This document shows positions 15,612 through 22,930 of a stretch of 27,519 nt of DNA, in pieces. Made by a program: the position numbers and the translations under genes. Source of the stretch: UBA5189 sp035631615 (GTDB lineage Bacteria > Chloroflexota > Limnocylindria > Limnocylindrales > CSP1-4); NCBI GenBank assembly GCA_035631615.1, contig DASQIK010000005.1, positions 1 through 27,519 on the forward strand, read 5' to 3'. How positions within the stretch are numbered: the first letter of the stretch is position 1; every line of letters starts with the position of its first letter. The notes beneath the pieces were generated by a model, which was not told where the DNA came from, ran no database searches, and worked only from the letters and a program-made list of their open reading frames with translations.

Positions 15612-16316
15612 ATGCACGCGCACGCGGTGCTGATGCTGGCGGCGACGGCGCTCGTCGGACTGTTCGTCGTCATCGTCGTCGCGGTGACGCTGCTCCAGCG
15701 CCGAGGCCGCCTCGGCGAGCCGGGCACGATGGTGCCGTTCGCAAGCTACGGGCCCGTCATCGCGGCCGCCTGCTCGGGCGGCGCTGCCGCGGTCCACCTG
15801 TTCGTCGTCGGCGAGCACGCGTCGCTCACGGTCGCCGAGGGCTCGCCCGACGCGGTCGCGTTCCTGTGCTCGATCGGCGCCGGCACGACCCATTTCTCCG
15901 GCGCCGATCCGTCGCTGGCCGGCTTCCTCCCGCTCGGCGTGCTCTCGATCGGCGCGATCGGGGCCCAGGGCGCGCTCGCCGTGCCGCGCGTCTGGCGCCA
16001 CCGGGGATGGCTCCTCCTCGGCCTTGCCGTGACCGCCGTCGCGCTCGCGGTCGCCGTCCTGACGCGGGTGCTCGACGCGCTCGCCGCGACGACGGCCGGT
16101 GGCGCGCAGCCGGTCGCGTACACGGACGCGCTCGCGATCGTGTTCGACGTCGCGCTCCTCGTCGTGATCGGGCTGCTCGCATTCGGGCGTCCGCGCGCGC
16201 TCGTGGCCCGACTGCGGGTCTCGGTGATCGACGCGTGGGTCGGCACCGGGCTCGGCGTCGGCGCCGTGGCCGTGTTCACGGTCGCCGGCTTCCTCCTCGC
16301 GCACGCAACCCACTGA
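15612..16316 (+). CDS. multi-pass membrane protein of unknown family
   Basis: A 234-aa protein with about six or seven hydrophobic helices, starting LMLAATALVGLFVVIVVAVT right after a His-rich start (MHAHAV). A conserved-looking loop carries GAGTTHFSGADPSLAGFLPL with histidines and acids that could bind metal or haem, but I do not recognise the family. ATG 15612 is chosen because the frame upstream codes for Arg/Ser-rich nonsense. It is followed after 20 bases by the metallopeptidase gene on the same strand, so the two may be co-transcribed. Confidence 0.75.
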   Translation: MHAHAVLMLAATALVGLFVVIVVAVTLLQRRGRLGEPGTMVPFASYGPVIAAACSGGAAAVHLFVVGEHASLTVAEGSPDAVAFLCSIGAGTTHFSGADPSLAGFLPLGVLSIGAIGAQGALAVPRVWRHRGWLLLGLAVTAVALAVAVLTRVLDALAATTAGGAQPVAYTDALAIVFDVALLVVIGLLAFGRPRALVARLRVSVIDAWVGTGLGVGAVAVFTVAGFLLAHATH

Positions 16317-16336
16317 CCGGCCTGGCTGACCGCGCG

Positions 16337-17173
16337 ATGGGGCGATCCGAGGCCGCTGCAGGCGAGCTCGTCACGAACCAGGTCCGCCTCGGCGCGCGGA
16401 CGGTCGAGTACCGGCTCCGGCGGTCCGTCCGCTCCCGCGGCCTGCGCGTCACGATCGATGCGCGCGAGGGCCTCGTCGTCTCGGTGCCGCCGGCCGCGCG
16501 CCGGGGCTGGACCCGGCCCGAGCAACGGATCGAGGCGTTCCTTCGAGAGCGCCAGGCGTGGGTGCTCCGCCACGTCGATCGACTGGCACGGGAGCGAGAT
16601 TCGGCACGGGCTCGCGGCGGGGCGCGCGACGGCGGGCTCGTCCCGTATCGCGGCGAGCTGCACCGGATTCGCGTGGTCGGCGGAGCGATCCGGGGCCGAC
16701 GATCCATGGTGGAGCGCGCGGGCGGTGAGGCCGAGGACGAGCTGATCGTGTCGCTCGCCACGGCGGAGCGCCGGCCGCTCCAGCGGATCCTGGCGGCCTG
16801 GTTCCGCGAGCGCGCCATCGAGGCGATCGACGTCGCAGTCGCCGCCCACGCGCCGGCGCTCAGGGTCCAGCCGGCGGTCATCGATGTGCGCGATCCGGAG
16901 ACCCGGTGGGGCAGCGCGTCGCGGAAGGGCCGGCTCATGTTCTCGTGGCGGCTCGTGCTCGCGCCGTCGGCGGCCCTGGAGACGGTCGTCGTGCACGAGC
17001 TGGCGCACCTGCGCGTGTTCGGCCACGGCCCCGCGTTCTGGGCGCTCGTTGCCGCTCGGCGGCCGACCCACCTCGCCGACCGCTCCTGGCTGCGCCGGAA
17101 CTCGCATGCGCTCCATGGCGCGCTGGACGCCTACCCGGAGCCGGAGCGTGGCGCAGGCTCGCACGGGACCTGA
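16337..17173 (+). CDS. YgjP-type zinc metallopeptidase (SprT/M48-like)
   Basis: A 278-aa putative zinc protease of the YgjP family. The C-terminal catalytic half has the typical order: an ETRWGSASRKGRLMFSWRLV segment, then the zinc motif VVVHELAHLRVFGHGPAFW (His220, Glu221, His224, with His230 as likely third region ligand). The N-terminal part (about 20-65) has the beta-rich RRSVRSRGLRVTIDAREGLV stretch seen at the start of these proteins. Length is slightly above the usual 230-250 aa because of a loop around 95-140. ATG 16337 follows the membrane gene by 20 bases. The protein is probably cytoplasmic; its substrate is unknown. Confidence 0.9.
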   Translation: MGRSEAAAGELVTNQVRLGARTVEYRLRRSVRSRGLRVTIDAREGLVVSVPPAARRGWTRPEQRIEAFLRERQAWVLRHVDRLARERDSARARGGARDGGLVPYRGELHRIRVVGGAIRGRRSMVERAGGEAEDELIVSLATAERRPLQRILAAWFRERAIEAIDVAVAAHAPALRVQPAVIDVRDPETRWGSASRKGRLMFSWRLVLAPSAALETVVVHELAHLRVFGHGPAFWALVAARRPTHLADRSWLRRNSHALHGALDAYPEPERGAGSHGT

Positions 17174-17189
17174 GCGATCCGGGAAGTGT

Positions 17190-17274
17190 TGGTGGGCCGG
17201 GGCAGAATCGAACTGCCACAGTCGAAGACGAGGGTTTTACAGACCCTTGGGCTCACCACCTGCCCAACCGACCC
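17190..17274 (-). tRNA. tRNA-Tyr (anticodon GTA)
   Basis: An 85-base class II tRNA with encoded CCA. The acceptor is GGGTCGG/CCGGCCC, the anticodon stem AGGGT/ACCCT with loop CTGTAAA (anticodon GTA), a long variable arm has a GTC-TTC-GAC stem, and the T arm is GGCAG TTCGATT CTGCC. It lies 51 bases downstream of the response-regulator operon and may share its transcript. Confidence 0.97.
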
Positions 17275-17325
17275 ACGCGGCGAAGCCTCGCGGCGGGCGG
17301 TGGGGCCGGGAGCCGCGAGCGGCGG

Positions 17326-17751
17326 CTAGTCTGCCAGTTTCGCGGCCTGCGCGTCGACCGCGGATCCTCGCTCGAGCAGGCGGCGCACCGCCTCCACCAG
17401 CGGCTTGACGTGGACCGGCTTCGGCAGGAACCCGTCGCAGCCGGCGTCCATTGCGGCCTGCACGTCGCGTGGCAGGACACTCGAGCTGACCAGCAGGATC
17501 GGCACGAGGCCGAGCCGGTCCGAGCCGCGGATCTCCGGGATCAGGTCGAGCCCGTCGCCGTCCGGCAGGTGCCGGTCGAGGAGGACGAGGTCGGGCGTGG
17601 TCGTCTCGAGCAGCTCGCGCGCCCCGGCCAGGTCCGGCACGATCTGGAGCCGGTAGCCCGATCGTCCGAGAATCGCCTCGAGCAGGGCCGCGTTGCGAGG
17701 CTCGTCCTCGACCGCGACGAGAAGCGGGCCCTCGCTTCGTCCGGCCGTCAT
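17326..17751 (-). CDS. stand-alone receiver-domain response regulator
   Basis: A 141-aa CheY-like receiver with no output domain. The acidic pocket is VAVEDEPRN (Glu15, Asp16), the phospho-acceptor is Asp59 in LVLLDRHLPDGDGLDL, the switch serine is in LLVSSS (about 89-91), and the lysine is Lys111 in FLPKPV. All key residues are present, so it should be phosphorylatable. It probably relays phosphate or binds a partner protein. ATG 17751 overlaps the 62-aa gene by four bases (ATGA). It is the last gene of a three-gene operon headed by an RR-HD-GYP protein. No histidine kinase is in the window. Confidence 0.9.
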   Translation of the reverse strand: MTAGRSEGPLLVAVEDEPRNAALLEAILGRSGYRLQIVPDLAGARELLETTTPDLVLLDRHLPDGDGLDLIPEIRGSDRLGLVPILLVSSSVLPRDVQAAMDAGCDGFLPKPVHVKPLVEAVRRLLERGSAVDAQAAKLAD

Positions 17752-17936
17752 GCGGGCGCGCCCTTGCGCGACGGCAAGGCGTGCATGGCGACCAGGGAAT
17801 CGTCCTCGCGGGTGAGCACGCCCTGCACGGTGCCGTTCAGGCGCGACCCTGCGTCCGACTGGAGGCCGCACAGCGGAGGCGCCACGAGGCGAATCGCCGG
17901 TGCGATGAGGACGAGCGTGATGGTCGCGAAGGCCAT
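17748..17936 (-). CDS. 62-aa hypothetical protein between response regulators
   Basis: A small protein with a hydrophobic N-terminus (about residues 3-22, TITLVLIAPAIRLVAPPL), then a short polar domain (GSRLNGTVQGVLTREDDSLV). It could be a membrane-anchored or signal-bearing peptide. No family is recognised. The ATG starts three bases after the upstream stop and the TGA overlaps the receiver gene's ATG, which strongly supports translation. Its position suggests a role in the same signalling pathway. Confidence 0.65.
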   Translation of the reverse strand: MAFATITLVLIAPAIRLVAPPLCGLQSDAGSRLNGTVQGVLTREDDSLVAMHALPSRKGAPA

Positions 17937-17939
17937 GCG

Positions 17940-18950
17940 TCAGACCGCCGCGCGGAGTGCCTCGAGCGCAATGACCCCGGGCGCCACCCGACCGTTCTCC
18001 TCGCGCTCGACGATCGGGACGAACAGCTCGACGAGCCCCGGATCGAACTGCCGGCCGGACTCCCGCTCGATCTCCTCGAGGGCCGCCTCGATGCTCCGCG
18101 CGGGTCGATACGGCCGGTCGTGGATGATCGCGTCGTACGCGTCGACAAGCCCGACGATGCGCGCGCCCATCGGGATCTGCACGCCTCGGAGCCCGTCCGG
18201 ATAGCCGGACCCGTCCCAGCGCTCGTGGTGGTGCCGGACGATGGGCGAGAACTGGGACGCGGTCGCCAAAGGCTCGCAGATGCGCTCGCCGATGAGCGGG
18301 TGGAGGCGCATCTCGGCCCACTCCGTGCGGCTCAACGGACCGGCCTTGGTCAGGATCGCGTCCGACACGCCGATCTTGCCGATGTCGTGGAGCAGCGCGC
18401 CGAAGACGAGGGCCTTGAGCCCGCCCGGGTCGATGCCCGACTGCACGCCGAGCTGGTGGGCGAGGGCCGCCAGGCGCTGGCAGTGCAGCTCGGTGGTCGA
18501 GTCCTTGGCCTCGACCGCGTTGGCGAGGGCGGCGATCACGCCGTGCGCCCCGACCATCTCGGCGGTGACCCGCGCGAGACGCAGGACGGTGCGCACGCGC
18601 GCCATGAGCTCGGCCTCGTCGTACGGCTTCCGGACGAAGTCGTCGGCACCGGCATCGAGCCCGGCGACGACGTCGCGCGAGGCGGTCTGGCCGGTGACGA
18701 GGATGATCGGCAGGGCAACGGTCCGCGGGTCCGCCCGGAGGCGCCGGCAGACCTCGAGCCCGCTCAGGCTGGGTAGCCCGACGTCGAGCAGCACCAGGTC
18801 GGGGTGCTCGTCCGTCGCGGCACGCAGGGCGTCACGGCCATCGCCGACCATGACGGATCGGTAGCCCGCCCGGTCGAGCAGCCGCGCCAGCAGGGCGCGA
18901 TTGGCGACGTCGTCCTCCGCGACGAGCACGAGTTCGCGTTCGAGGGCCAA
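17940..18950 (-). CDS. response regulator with HD-GYP cyclic-di-GMP phosphodiesterase output
   Basis: A 336-aa cytoplasmic regulator expected to hydrolyse cyclic di-GMP when phosphorylated. The receiver domain (8-122) has Asp14, phospho-acceptor Asp56 (LVLLDVGLP), Thr86 and Lys108 (FVRKPY). The HD-GYP domain (135-315) keeps its metal and signature residues: His156, HDIGKIG (His188, Asp189), His217, HHHERWDGSGYPDG (240-253) and VDAYDA. The start is unusual: TTG 18950 is the only in-frame start giving a full receiver, with GGAGG 11 bases upstream and a TGA in frame a few codons further up. It heads the operon with the 62-aa protein and the free receiver, and lies 99 bases downstream of tRNA-Ala(CGC). 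Confidence 0.94.
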   Translation of the reverse strand: MALERELVLVAEDDVANRALLARLLDRAGYRSVMVGDGRDALRAATDEHPDLVLLDVGLPSLSGLEVCRRLRADPRTVALPIILVTGQTASRDVVAGLDAGADDFVRKPYDEAELMARVRTVLRLARVTAEMVGAHGVIAALANAVEAKDSTTELHCQRLAALAHQLGVQSGIDPGGLKALVFGALLHDIGKIGVSDAILTKAGPLSRTEWAEMRLHPLIGERICEPLATASQFSPIVRHHHERWDGSGYPDGLRGVQIPMGARIVGLVDAYDAIIHDRPYRPARSIEAALEEIERESGRQFDPGLVELFVPIVEREENGRVAPGVIALEALRAAV

Positions 18951-19049
18951 GGACTCGCAGGCCTCCGGTCACGCGGGTAAGTCCCCGTCGGTCGAGTCTG
19001 GTCGGGGTGGCGCGCGCAGGCAACCGTACGATCGTCCGGGTGGGGGGAA

Positions 19050-19125
19050 TGGTGGAGATGAGGGGACTCGAACCCCTGACCCCCGCGATGCGAACGCGGT
19101 GCTCTCCCAGCTGAGCTACATCCCC
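19050..19125 (-). tRNA. tRNA-Ala (anticodon CGC)
   Basis: A 76-base cloverleaf with encoded CCA. The acceptor GGGGATG/CATCTCC includes the G3-U70 pair of alanine tRNAs, the anticodon stem is CCGCG/CGCGG with loop TTCGCAT (anticodon CGC), and the T arm is AGGGG TTCGAGT CCCCT. A possible -10, TAGACT, lies at 19143-19138 on the minus strand. Confidence 0.97.
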
Positions 19126-19549
19126 ACGCGGGGCCGGAGTCTAGCACGGGGTCCCGCCGCCTCCGGCCGCGGCGTGGGCGCCGGTCCGGCTCCGCATCGG
19201 CCGTGCGGCTCCGGCGCGCAGGGCCGTGCCGGCGTTCAATGCCGTGCCGGCGCGGGCCGTGTCGGCGCGCCCCAAATGTCTCCGAATGTTCGCGTGGTGA
19301 CCTTTTCCGGCACTTCTTGGCCCATTTGCCGCCCGGCCGGTCGACGAGCCGGCTCGACGGTCGCCGGCTCGTGCTCGGAGCGCCTGCTGTCGGGCGGGAT
19401 CGAGCGGGCTGCAGTGGCTTGACGACGCGCAATGGCCCGGCAAACCCGGGAAATGGTCGCGTGGTGGAACATCGCTGGTGGTTTTGCTCGCCGAGGCCCG
19501 GGACAGGCCGGCCCTCGAGGTGACCCCGGGCCGACCTGACGAATACCGG
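19126..19549. other. 424-bp intergenic region without a supported gene
   Basis: Between tRNA-Ala(CGC) and the imuA promoter I see no convincing coding sequence. Open frames here give Arg/Pro-rich products without domains. A threefold imperfect repeat of GCCGTGCCGGCG lies at about 19222-19268. It is followed by a locally AT-richer stretch (19270-19330), which may hold an uncharacterised promoter or a non-coding RNA; nothing more can be said from sequence. Confidence 0.5.
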
Positions 19550-19578
19550 TTGATTCATTCGAACAGATGTTCGATACT
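19550..19578 (+). promoter_or_regulatory. SOS promoter of imuA with LexA box
   Basis: TTGATT (19550-19555), a 17-base spacer, and GATACT (19573-19578). The spacer contains CGAACAGATGTTCG (19560-19573), a match to the GAAC-N4-GTTC LexA operator of Gram-positive bacteria and Chloroflexota. LexA would block RNA polymerase directly. The predicted start (about 19585) is next to ATG 19586, so the mRNA would be leaderless. Confidence 0.82.
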
Positions 19579-19585
19579 GAACGGC

Positions 19586-20746
19586 ATGATGGCTCCGTCG
19601 ACCGGTCTGGCCACGGCCCTTGCGACGCTTCGATCGCGCTGGGGAGCGGCCGCGCCCGGCTATGCCGGCGAGGTCGTGGGTGCGCTCGCGACGGTGCCAG
19701 TGGAGGTACCCGGCGACACGGATCGCAGCCCGGCCGAAGCGCCGAGCCGGCAGGTCGACCCGGATGGGGTGCTGTCGACCGGCTTCGCCGAGCTCGATGC
19801 GATCCTCGGCCCGGGCGGCGTGCCGCGGGGCATGGGGGTGGCGATTCGGGGCGGCGCCTCGAGCGGGCGGACGACGCTCGCGCTGCGGCTCGCGGCCGAG
19901 GCGCAGGCGGCCGGCTCGATCGTGGCCTGGCTGGACCTGACCTCGACGCTCGACCCGATCGAAGCCGTCGCCCGCGGGATCCAGCCCGAGTGGCTGGTCG
20001 TCCTGACCCCGGCCGATCCCGAGGAGGGCCTGGCCATCGCCGGCTCGCTGCTGGCGGGTCGCGCGGTGGACCTGCTGGTCATCGACCTGCCCGCCCGCGG
20101 CAGCTCGGGAGCGAGATTCGCCGATCGGCTCGGGCGGCTCGCCGCGCTCGCTCGGCGTGCCGGCATCACCCTCGTCGTGCTCGAGCCACCAACGCTCGCG
20201 AGCGGTCGCGGCTCGGACCCGCGTGGGCCGCTGGCGTCAGCCGTCGGCGAGGCGACCGGCATCCGGCTCGAGCTGGCCCGTCGATCGTGGATCCGGCTCG
20301 GGCGTGACGTGGTCGGCCAGCGAACGGAGGTGATGGTCGCGCGCAATCGCGCCGGCCCACCCGGTCGGCGCGCGACCCTCCAGATCCTGTACGCGGACGG
20401 CGGCGAGCGCGACGCCTGCCTCCGCCGCGAGGCCCTGCTGAACCCCTGGCCGGTTCAGCTGGCCGGCCAAGATCCTGCCCCCTTCTCAGTGCCCGGGAAG
20501 CGGAACGATGCGACTCCTCCATCTCCATCGCCAGCATCTCCTCCTCGACTTCGCGAGGCGGCGCCTGCCCTCCGGCTCGTGGCCGGCGGGCCCGGTGGTC
20601 CTCGGCGGGAAGCCGTGGTCGGACGGGAACGTCCTCGACGCGGATCCGGCGGCGCGGGCGCTCGGCGTCCGGCGCGGGATGCCGCTGGGGTCGGCGCACC
20701 GGCTCGCGCCGGAGGCGACCTTCCTCGACGCGGATCCGGAGGCTGA
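19586..20746 (+). CDS. imuA: ImuA-like RecA-fold protein of the mutasome
   Basis: SOS-induced accessory factor that works with ImuB and DnaE2 in translesion synthesis. The RecA-like core spans about 60-300. The P-loop reads RGGASSGRTTLAL (88-100), with Arg95 at the usual Walker lysine; a Walker B-like strand is VDLLVIDLPA (Asp167). A degenerate ATP site is common in ImuA-type proteins. Two adjacent ATGs (19586, 19589) sit at the predicted transcription start, so translation is probably leaderless. The frame is open to a TGA at 20744-20746, 386 aa in all. The last 80 residues are Arg/Gly/Pro-rich and lie entirely over the imuB start in another frame, so the functional protein may be about 300 aa and the tail non-conserved. 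Confidence 0.85.
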   Translation: MMAPSTGLATALATLRSRWGAAAPGYAGEVVGALATVPVEVPGDTDRSPAEAPSRQVDPDGVLSTGFAELDAILGPGGVPRGMGVAIRGGASSGRTTLALRLAAEAQAAGSIVAWLDLTSTLDPIEAVARGIQPEWLVVLTPADPEEGLAIAGSLLAGRAVDLLVIDLPARGSSGARFADRLGRLAALARRAGITLVVLEPPTLASGRGSDPRGPLASAVGEATGIRLELARRSWIRLGRDVVGQRTEVMVARNRAGPPGRRATLQILYADGGERDACLRREALLNPWPVQLAGQDPAPFSVPGKRNDATPPSPSPASPPRLREAAPALRLVAGGPGGPRREAVVGRERPRRGSGGAGARRPARDAAGVGAPARAGGDLPRRGSGG

Positions 20747-21737
20747 CCGAGCCGAGCTCGAGGCCGCCTTCGAGCGCCTCGCCGAGCTGAGCCCGGCGAT
20801 CGCCGGCACGTCCGACCCGACCGCCGTCGCGTTCGGGCTGCTCGAGGCCCAGATCGACGGGCTCGCGGGCCTGTGGGGGCCCGAGCTGGCCCTCGTCGAG
20901 CGAGCCAACGCGACCCTCGAGCCGGCGCTGGCCGGCCGGCCCAGGGCGGGAATCGCCGGTACGCGCTTCGCGGCGACCGTGGCGGCCCTCGCCGCCGAGC
21001 CGGGCTCGCTCGTGTCGGTGCCGCCGGGCGCGGAGGCGGTCTTCCTCGCGCCGCTGCCCGCCTCGCTGCTCACCCCCGATGCGGAGATCCGCGCCCGGCT
21101 GCGCCGGTTCGGCCTTCGCCGGATCGGCCAGGTGGCCGAGCTGGCCGCGTCGGCGCTGGTCGCCCGATTCGGCGAGGAAGGGGCCCGCATCGGGTCTCGC
21201 TCCCGTGGCGTCGAGATCGATCCGTTCCGGCCGCGCCGCGCGCCGGAGCGGCTGCTGCTGGGCCTCCCGATCGAGCCCGCGGTGGTCGAGCTGGAGGCGA
21301 TCCGGTTCGTGCTCCGGCGGCTGGCAGTCGCGCTCGGGGAGAACCTGGCGGCGCGCGGGCTCGCCGCGGAGCAGGGCCGGCTGCGCCTCGAGCTGGACCT
21401 CGCCTTCGCCCGATCCGGGACCCCGCCGGAGCTCGTCATCGAGGGCCGCTTCCCGGAGCCCACCGCCGACGCGGAGGCGATCGAGCGGCTGCTCCTCGCC
21501 CGCCTGGAGCGGACCCCGCCACCAGCCGCCGCCGCCCGCCTGGAGCTCGAGCTGCGCGGCGCGAGCCCCGCCGTCGGCCAGCAGCTCCCGCTGTTCGTGC
21601 CCCAGGCGCTGCACGGCGCGCGGCTCGCCTGGCAGCTGGCGCGACTCGCCCTGACCTACGGCGAGGATCGGATCCGGCGCGTCGAGATCACCGATCCGGA
21701 GGCGCCGCTCCCGGAACGTCGCTGGGCCTGGCGATGA
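20508..21737 (+). CDS. imuB: ImuB, catalytically inactive Y-family polymerase subunit
   Basis: A 409-aa Y-family-related scaffold that links DnaE2 to the sliding clamp. The N-terminus RLLHLHRQHLLLDFARRR aligns with the first strand of Y-family polymerases but lacks the catalytic aspartates. The second motif (normally SIDE) reads AVAFGLLEAQIDGLAG, so no polymerase activity is expected, as in known ImuB. An HhH-like segment is LRRFGLRRIGQVAELAASALVARFG. Near the end, QQLPLF (within VGQQLPLFVPQ) is a good beta-clamp-binding motif. The start ATG lies inside the open imuA frame (239-base overlap). The stop overlaps the 34-aa ORF (ATGA). It is controlled from the imuA LexA promoter. Confidence 0.92.
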   Translation: MRLLHLHRQHLLLDFARRRLPSGSWPAGPVVLGGKPWSDGNVLDADPAARALGVRRGMPLGSAHRLAPEATFLDADPEADRAELEAAFERLAELSPAIAGTSDPTAVAFGLLEAQIDGLAGLWGPELALVERANATLEPALAGRPRAGIAGTRFAATVAALAAEPGSLVSVPPGAEAVFLAPLPASLLTPDAEIRARLRRFGLRRIGQVAELAASALVARFGEEGARIGSRSRGVEIDPFRPRRAPERLLLGLPIEPAVVELEAIRFVLRRLAVALGENLAARGLAAEQGRLRLELDLAFARSGTPPELVIEGRFPEPTADAEAIERLLLARLERTPPPAAAARLELELRGASPAVGQQLPLFVPQALHGARLAWQLARLALTYGEDRIRRVEITDPEAPLPERRWAWR

Positions 21738-21838
21738 CCCGCCTCGTCCGCGGCCAAACCTCGGGGCGATGGCGTCGCGGAGCTCCGCCTCGGACCTCGG
21801 TGAGCGCGCCACAGCTCCCGCTGGAGGGGCAGCAATGA
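21734..21838 (+). CDS. 34-aa micro-ORF coupled between imuB and the DUF6504-like gene
   Basis: The ATG overlaps the imuB stop and the TGA overlaps the next ATG, both as ATGA, so it fits a translational relay. The product begins MTRLVRGQ, very like the next gene's MTRLLRGH; 24 of the first 30 bases match. It ends APQLPLEGQQ, echoing the clamp motif of ImuB but without the final Phe. It may be a decayed partial duplicate or only a spacer; coding status is uncertain. Confidence 0.4.
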   Translation: MTRLVRGQTSGRWRRGAPPRTSVSAPQLPLEGQQ

Positions 21839-22080
21839 CGCGCCTCCTCCGCGGGCACCCGTCGATTTCCGTGGAACTCGACGCCGGGCAGGTCGTCGCC
21901 ATCGCCTGGGCGAACCGGCGCGAGCCGGTCGAGGTGTGCAATCGCTGGCGCGTCGAGGAATCCTGGTGGCGCGAGCCGATCGCGCGCGACTACTTCAAGG
22001 TCGTCGGCGAGCACTGGCTCGCCCTCATCTACTTCGATCGGGTCGCCGGCTCCTGGCACCTCGAACGCCTCTACGACTGA
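21835..22080 (+). CDS. DUF6504-like small protein of the SOS cassette
   Basis: An 81-aa protein with a compact beta-rich, Trp-rich sequence: PISVELDAG-like strand, then NRWRVEESWWREPIARDYFK, HWLALIYFDR and GSWHLERLYD. The WWREP..RDY and LERxYD elements match the small DUF6504 proteins often found next to imuB or dnaE2 in high-GC bacteria. Its biochemical role is unknown; an accessory role in the mutasome is plausible. GGAGG seven bases upstream fixes ATG 21835. It is the last gene of the imuA operon and is convergent with the lipoprotein gene 60 bases away. Confidence 0.8.
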   Translation: MTRLLRGHPSISVELDAGQVVAIAWANRREPVEVCNRWRVEESWWREPIARDYFKVVGEHWLALIYFDRVAGSWHLERLYD

Positions 22081-22140
22081 GCTCCATCGCGAGCGAGGAC
22101 CGGACCGAGCCAACGCGGCGATGGCCGCATGGCGCCACGC

Positions 22141-22629
22141 TCACTCGAACGGGCAGGTGGCTCCGTACAGGACCACGACGGTGGACGCGTCGCCGATCGA
22201 GTGCACCGTGATCCGGGCCTTGCAGTCGCCAGCGTTCGTCGCGTTGACCACGATGCTGCCGTCCGCGAGCGGGCCGTCCCTGGTGACCGTCCAGCCGGCC
22301 GAGTGGAGGGCGGTGACATAGCCATCGGCCACGTCGCTCGCCGCCGCCGTGACGACGAGCTGGGCGCTTGCCGGGCCCTGACCGGTGTCGGTCGCGGGCT
22401 CGCTGCCGGTCGGGTCGGGGAACGAGTCGGGCACGTCGTCCCAGATGCGACCCCAGGACGTGTCGGTCTGGGTCGGGAGGCTGGGGGCGATCGTGGGCGG
22501 GGGCGTCGGCGCCGCACCGATGACGGTGGCGTTCGCCCCGCCCGACGAGCCAGGCCCGCCCGACGAGCACGCGGCGAGTGCGATGACGACTGCGGCGGTG
22601 AGCGCCGCGAGCGACCAGGCGCGGTTCAT
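22141..22629 (-). CDS. putative lipoprotein
   Basis: A 162-aa exported protein. The signal peptide (MNRAWSLAALTAAVVIALAA) ends at a lipobox LAAC with Cys21, followed by a Ser/Gly/Pro-rich tether (22-60). The C-terminal domain (about 85-160) is small and alpha/beta (ASAQLVVTAAASDVADGYVT, ALHSAGWTVTRDG, then KARITVHSI and VVVLYGATC). Two cysteines (in GDCKA and ATCPFE) could form a disulfide outside the cell. The family is not recognised. It lies downstream of the 22651-22689 hairpin and so probably has its own promoter; TACTAT just upstream of the ATG is a possible -10. Confidence 0.82.
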   Translation of the reverse strand: MNRAWSLAALTAAVVIALAACSSGGPGSSGGANATVIGAAPTPPPTIAPSLPTQTDTSWGRIWDDVPDSFPDPTGSEPATDTGQGPASAQLVVTAAASDVADGYVTALHSAGWTVTRDGPLADGSIVVNATNAGDCKARITVHSIGDASTVVVLYGATCPFE

Positions 22630-22650
22630 CGAGCGGATAGTAGAGCGAGA

Positions 22651-22689
22651 CGTGAAAGGACCCCGTCGCCCCCAGTAGCGACGGGGTCC
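22651..22689 (-). terminator. terminator after the 53-aa SOS gene
   Basis: A perfect 12-bp stem (22658-22669 with 22678-22689; arm GGACCCCGTCGC) and an 8-base loop. On the minus strand it is followed by TTTCACG, a short T tract. It separates the 53-aa gene from the lipoprotein gene. Confidence 0.6.
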
Positions 22690-22766
22690 CTTCGAGCGTC
22701 GATTGCCCGCTCACCAGGCGCTCGACGGGATCGTGGCTGGCTGGTTGGGCCTGCCTCGAGGTGTGG

Positions 22767-22928
22767 TCAGCGGCTTGCCGCGAGTGCCGCCGGGAGAATG
22801 ACGAGGATCAGGAGAACCGCGAGGAGGAGCATCGCGGTGGTCCTCGTCAGGACGACGGCCAAGGTGCGGAAGTCGGTTCCCACGTGCGTCAGACGCGACG
22901 GATTCGCGGTCTGTTGCGCGTCCCCCAT
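22767..22928 (-). CDS. 53-aa single-TM peptide next to a LexA box (candidate SOS membrane effector)
   Basis: A 54-codon gene. The N-terminal 32 residues are polar (MGDAQQTANPSRLTHVGTDF, then RTLAVVLTRTTA). Residues 33-51 are one strongly hydrophobic helix (MLLLAVLLILVILPAALAA), and the end is Ser-Arg. The ATG lies two bases from the LexA palindrome at 22931-22946, which also serves dnaE2 on the other strand. A minus-strand TATAGA (22948-22943) would give a very short leader. A strong hairpin terminator follows the gene. Size, topology and control recall SOS-induced small membrane proteins such as SidA of Caulobacter or TisB of E. coli, but there is no sequence identity I can point to. A shorter start at Met33 is possible. 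Confidence 0.58.
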   Translation of the reverse strand: MGDAQQTANPSRLTHVGTDFRTLAVVLTRTTAMLLLAVLLILVILPAALAASR

Positions 22929-22930
22929 GA

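Noticed and set aside
19203..19523. A 106-codon plus-strand frame upstream of imuA.
   Set aside because: Arg/Pro/Cys-rich product with no motif or Shine-Dalgarno, and it runs close to the imuA promoter.
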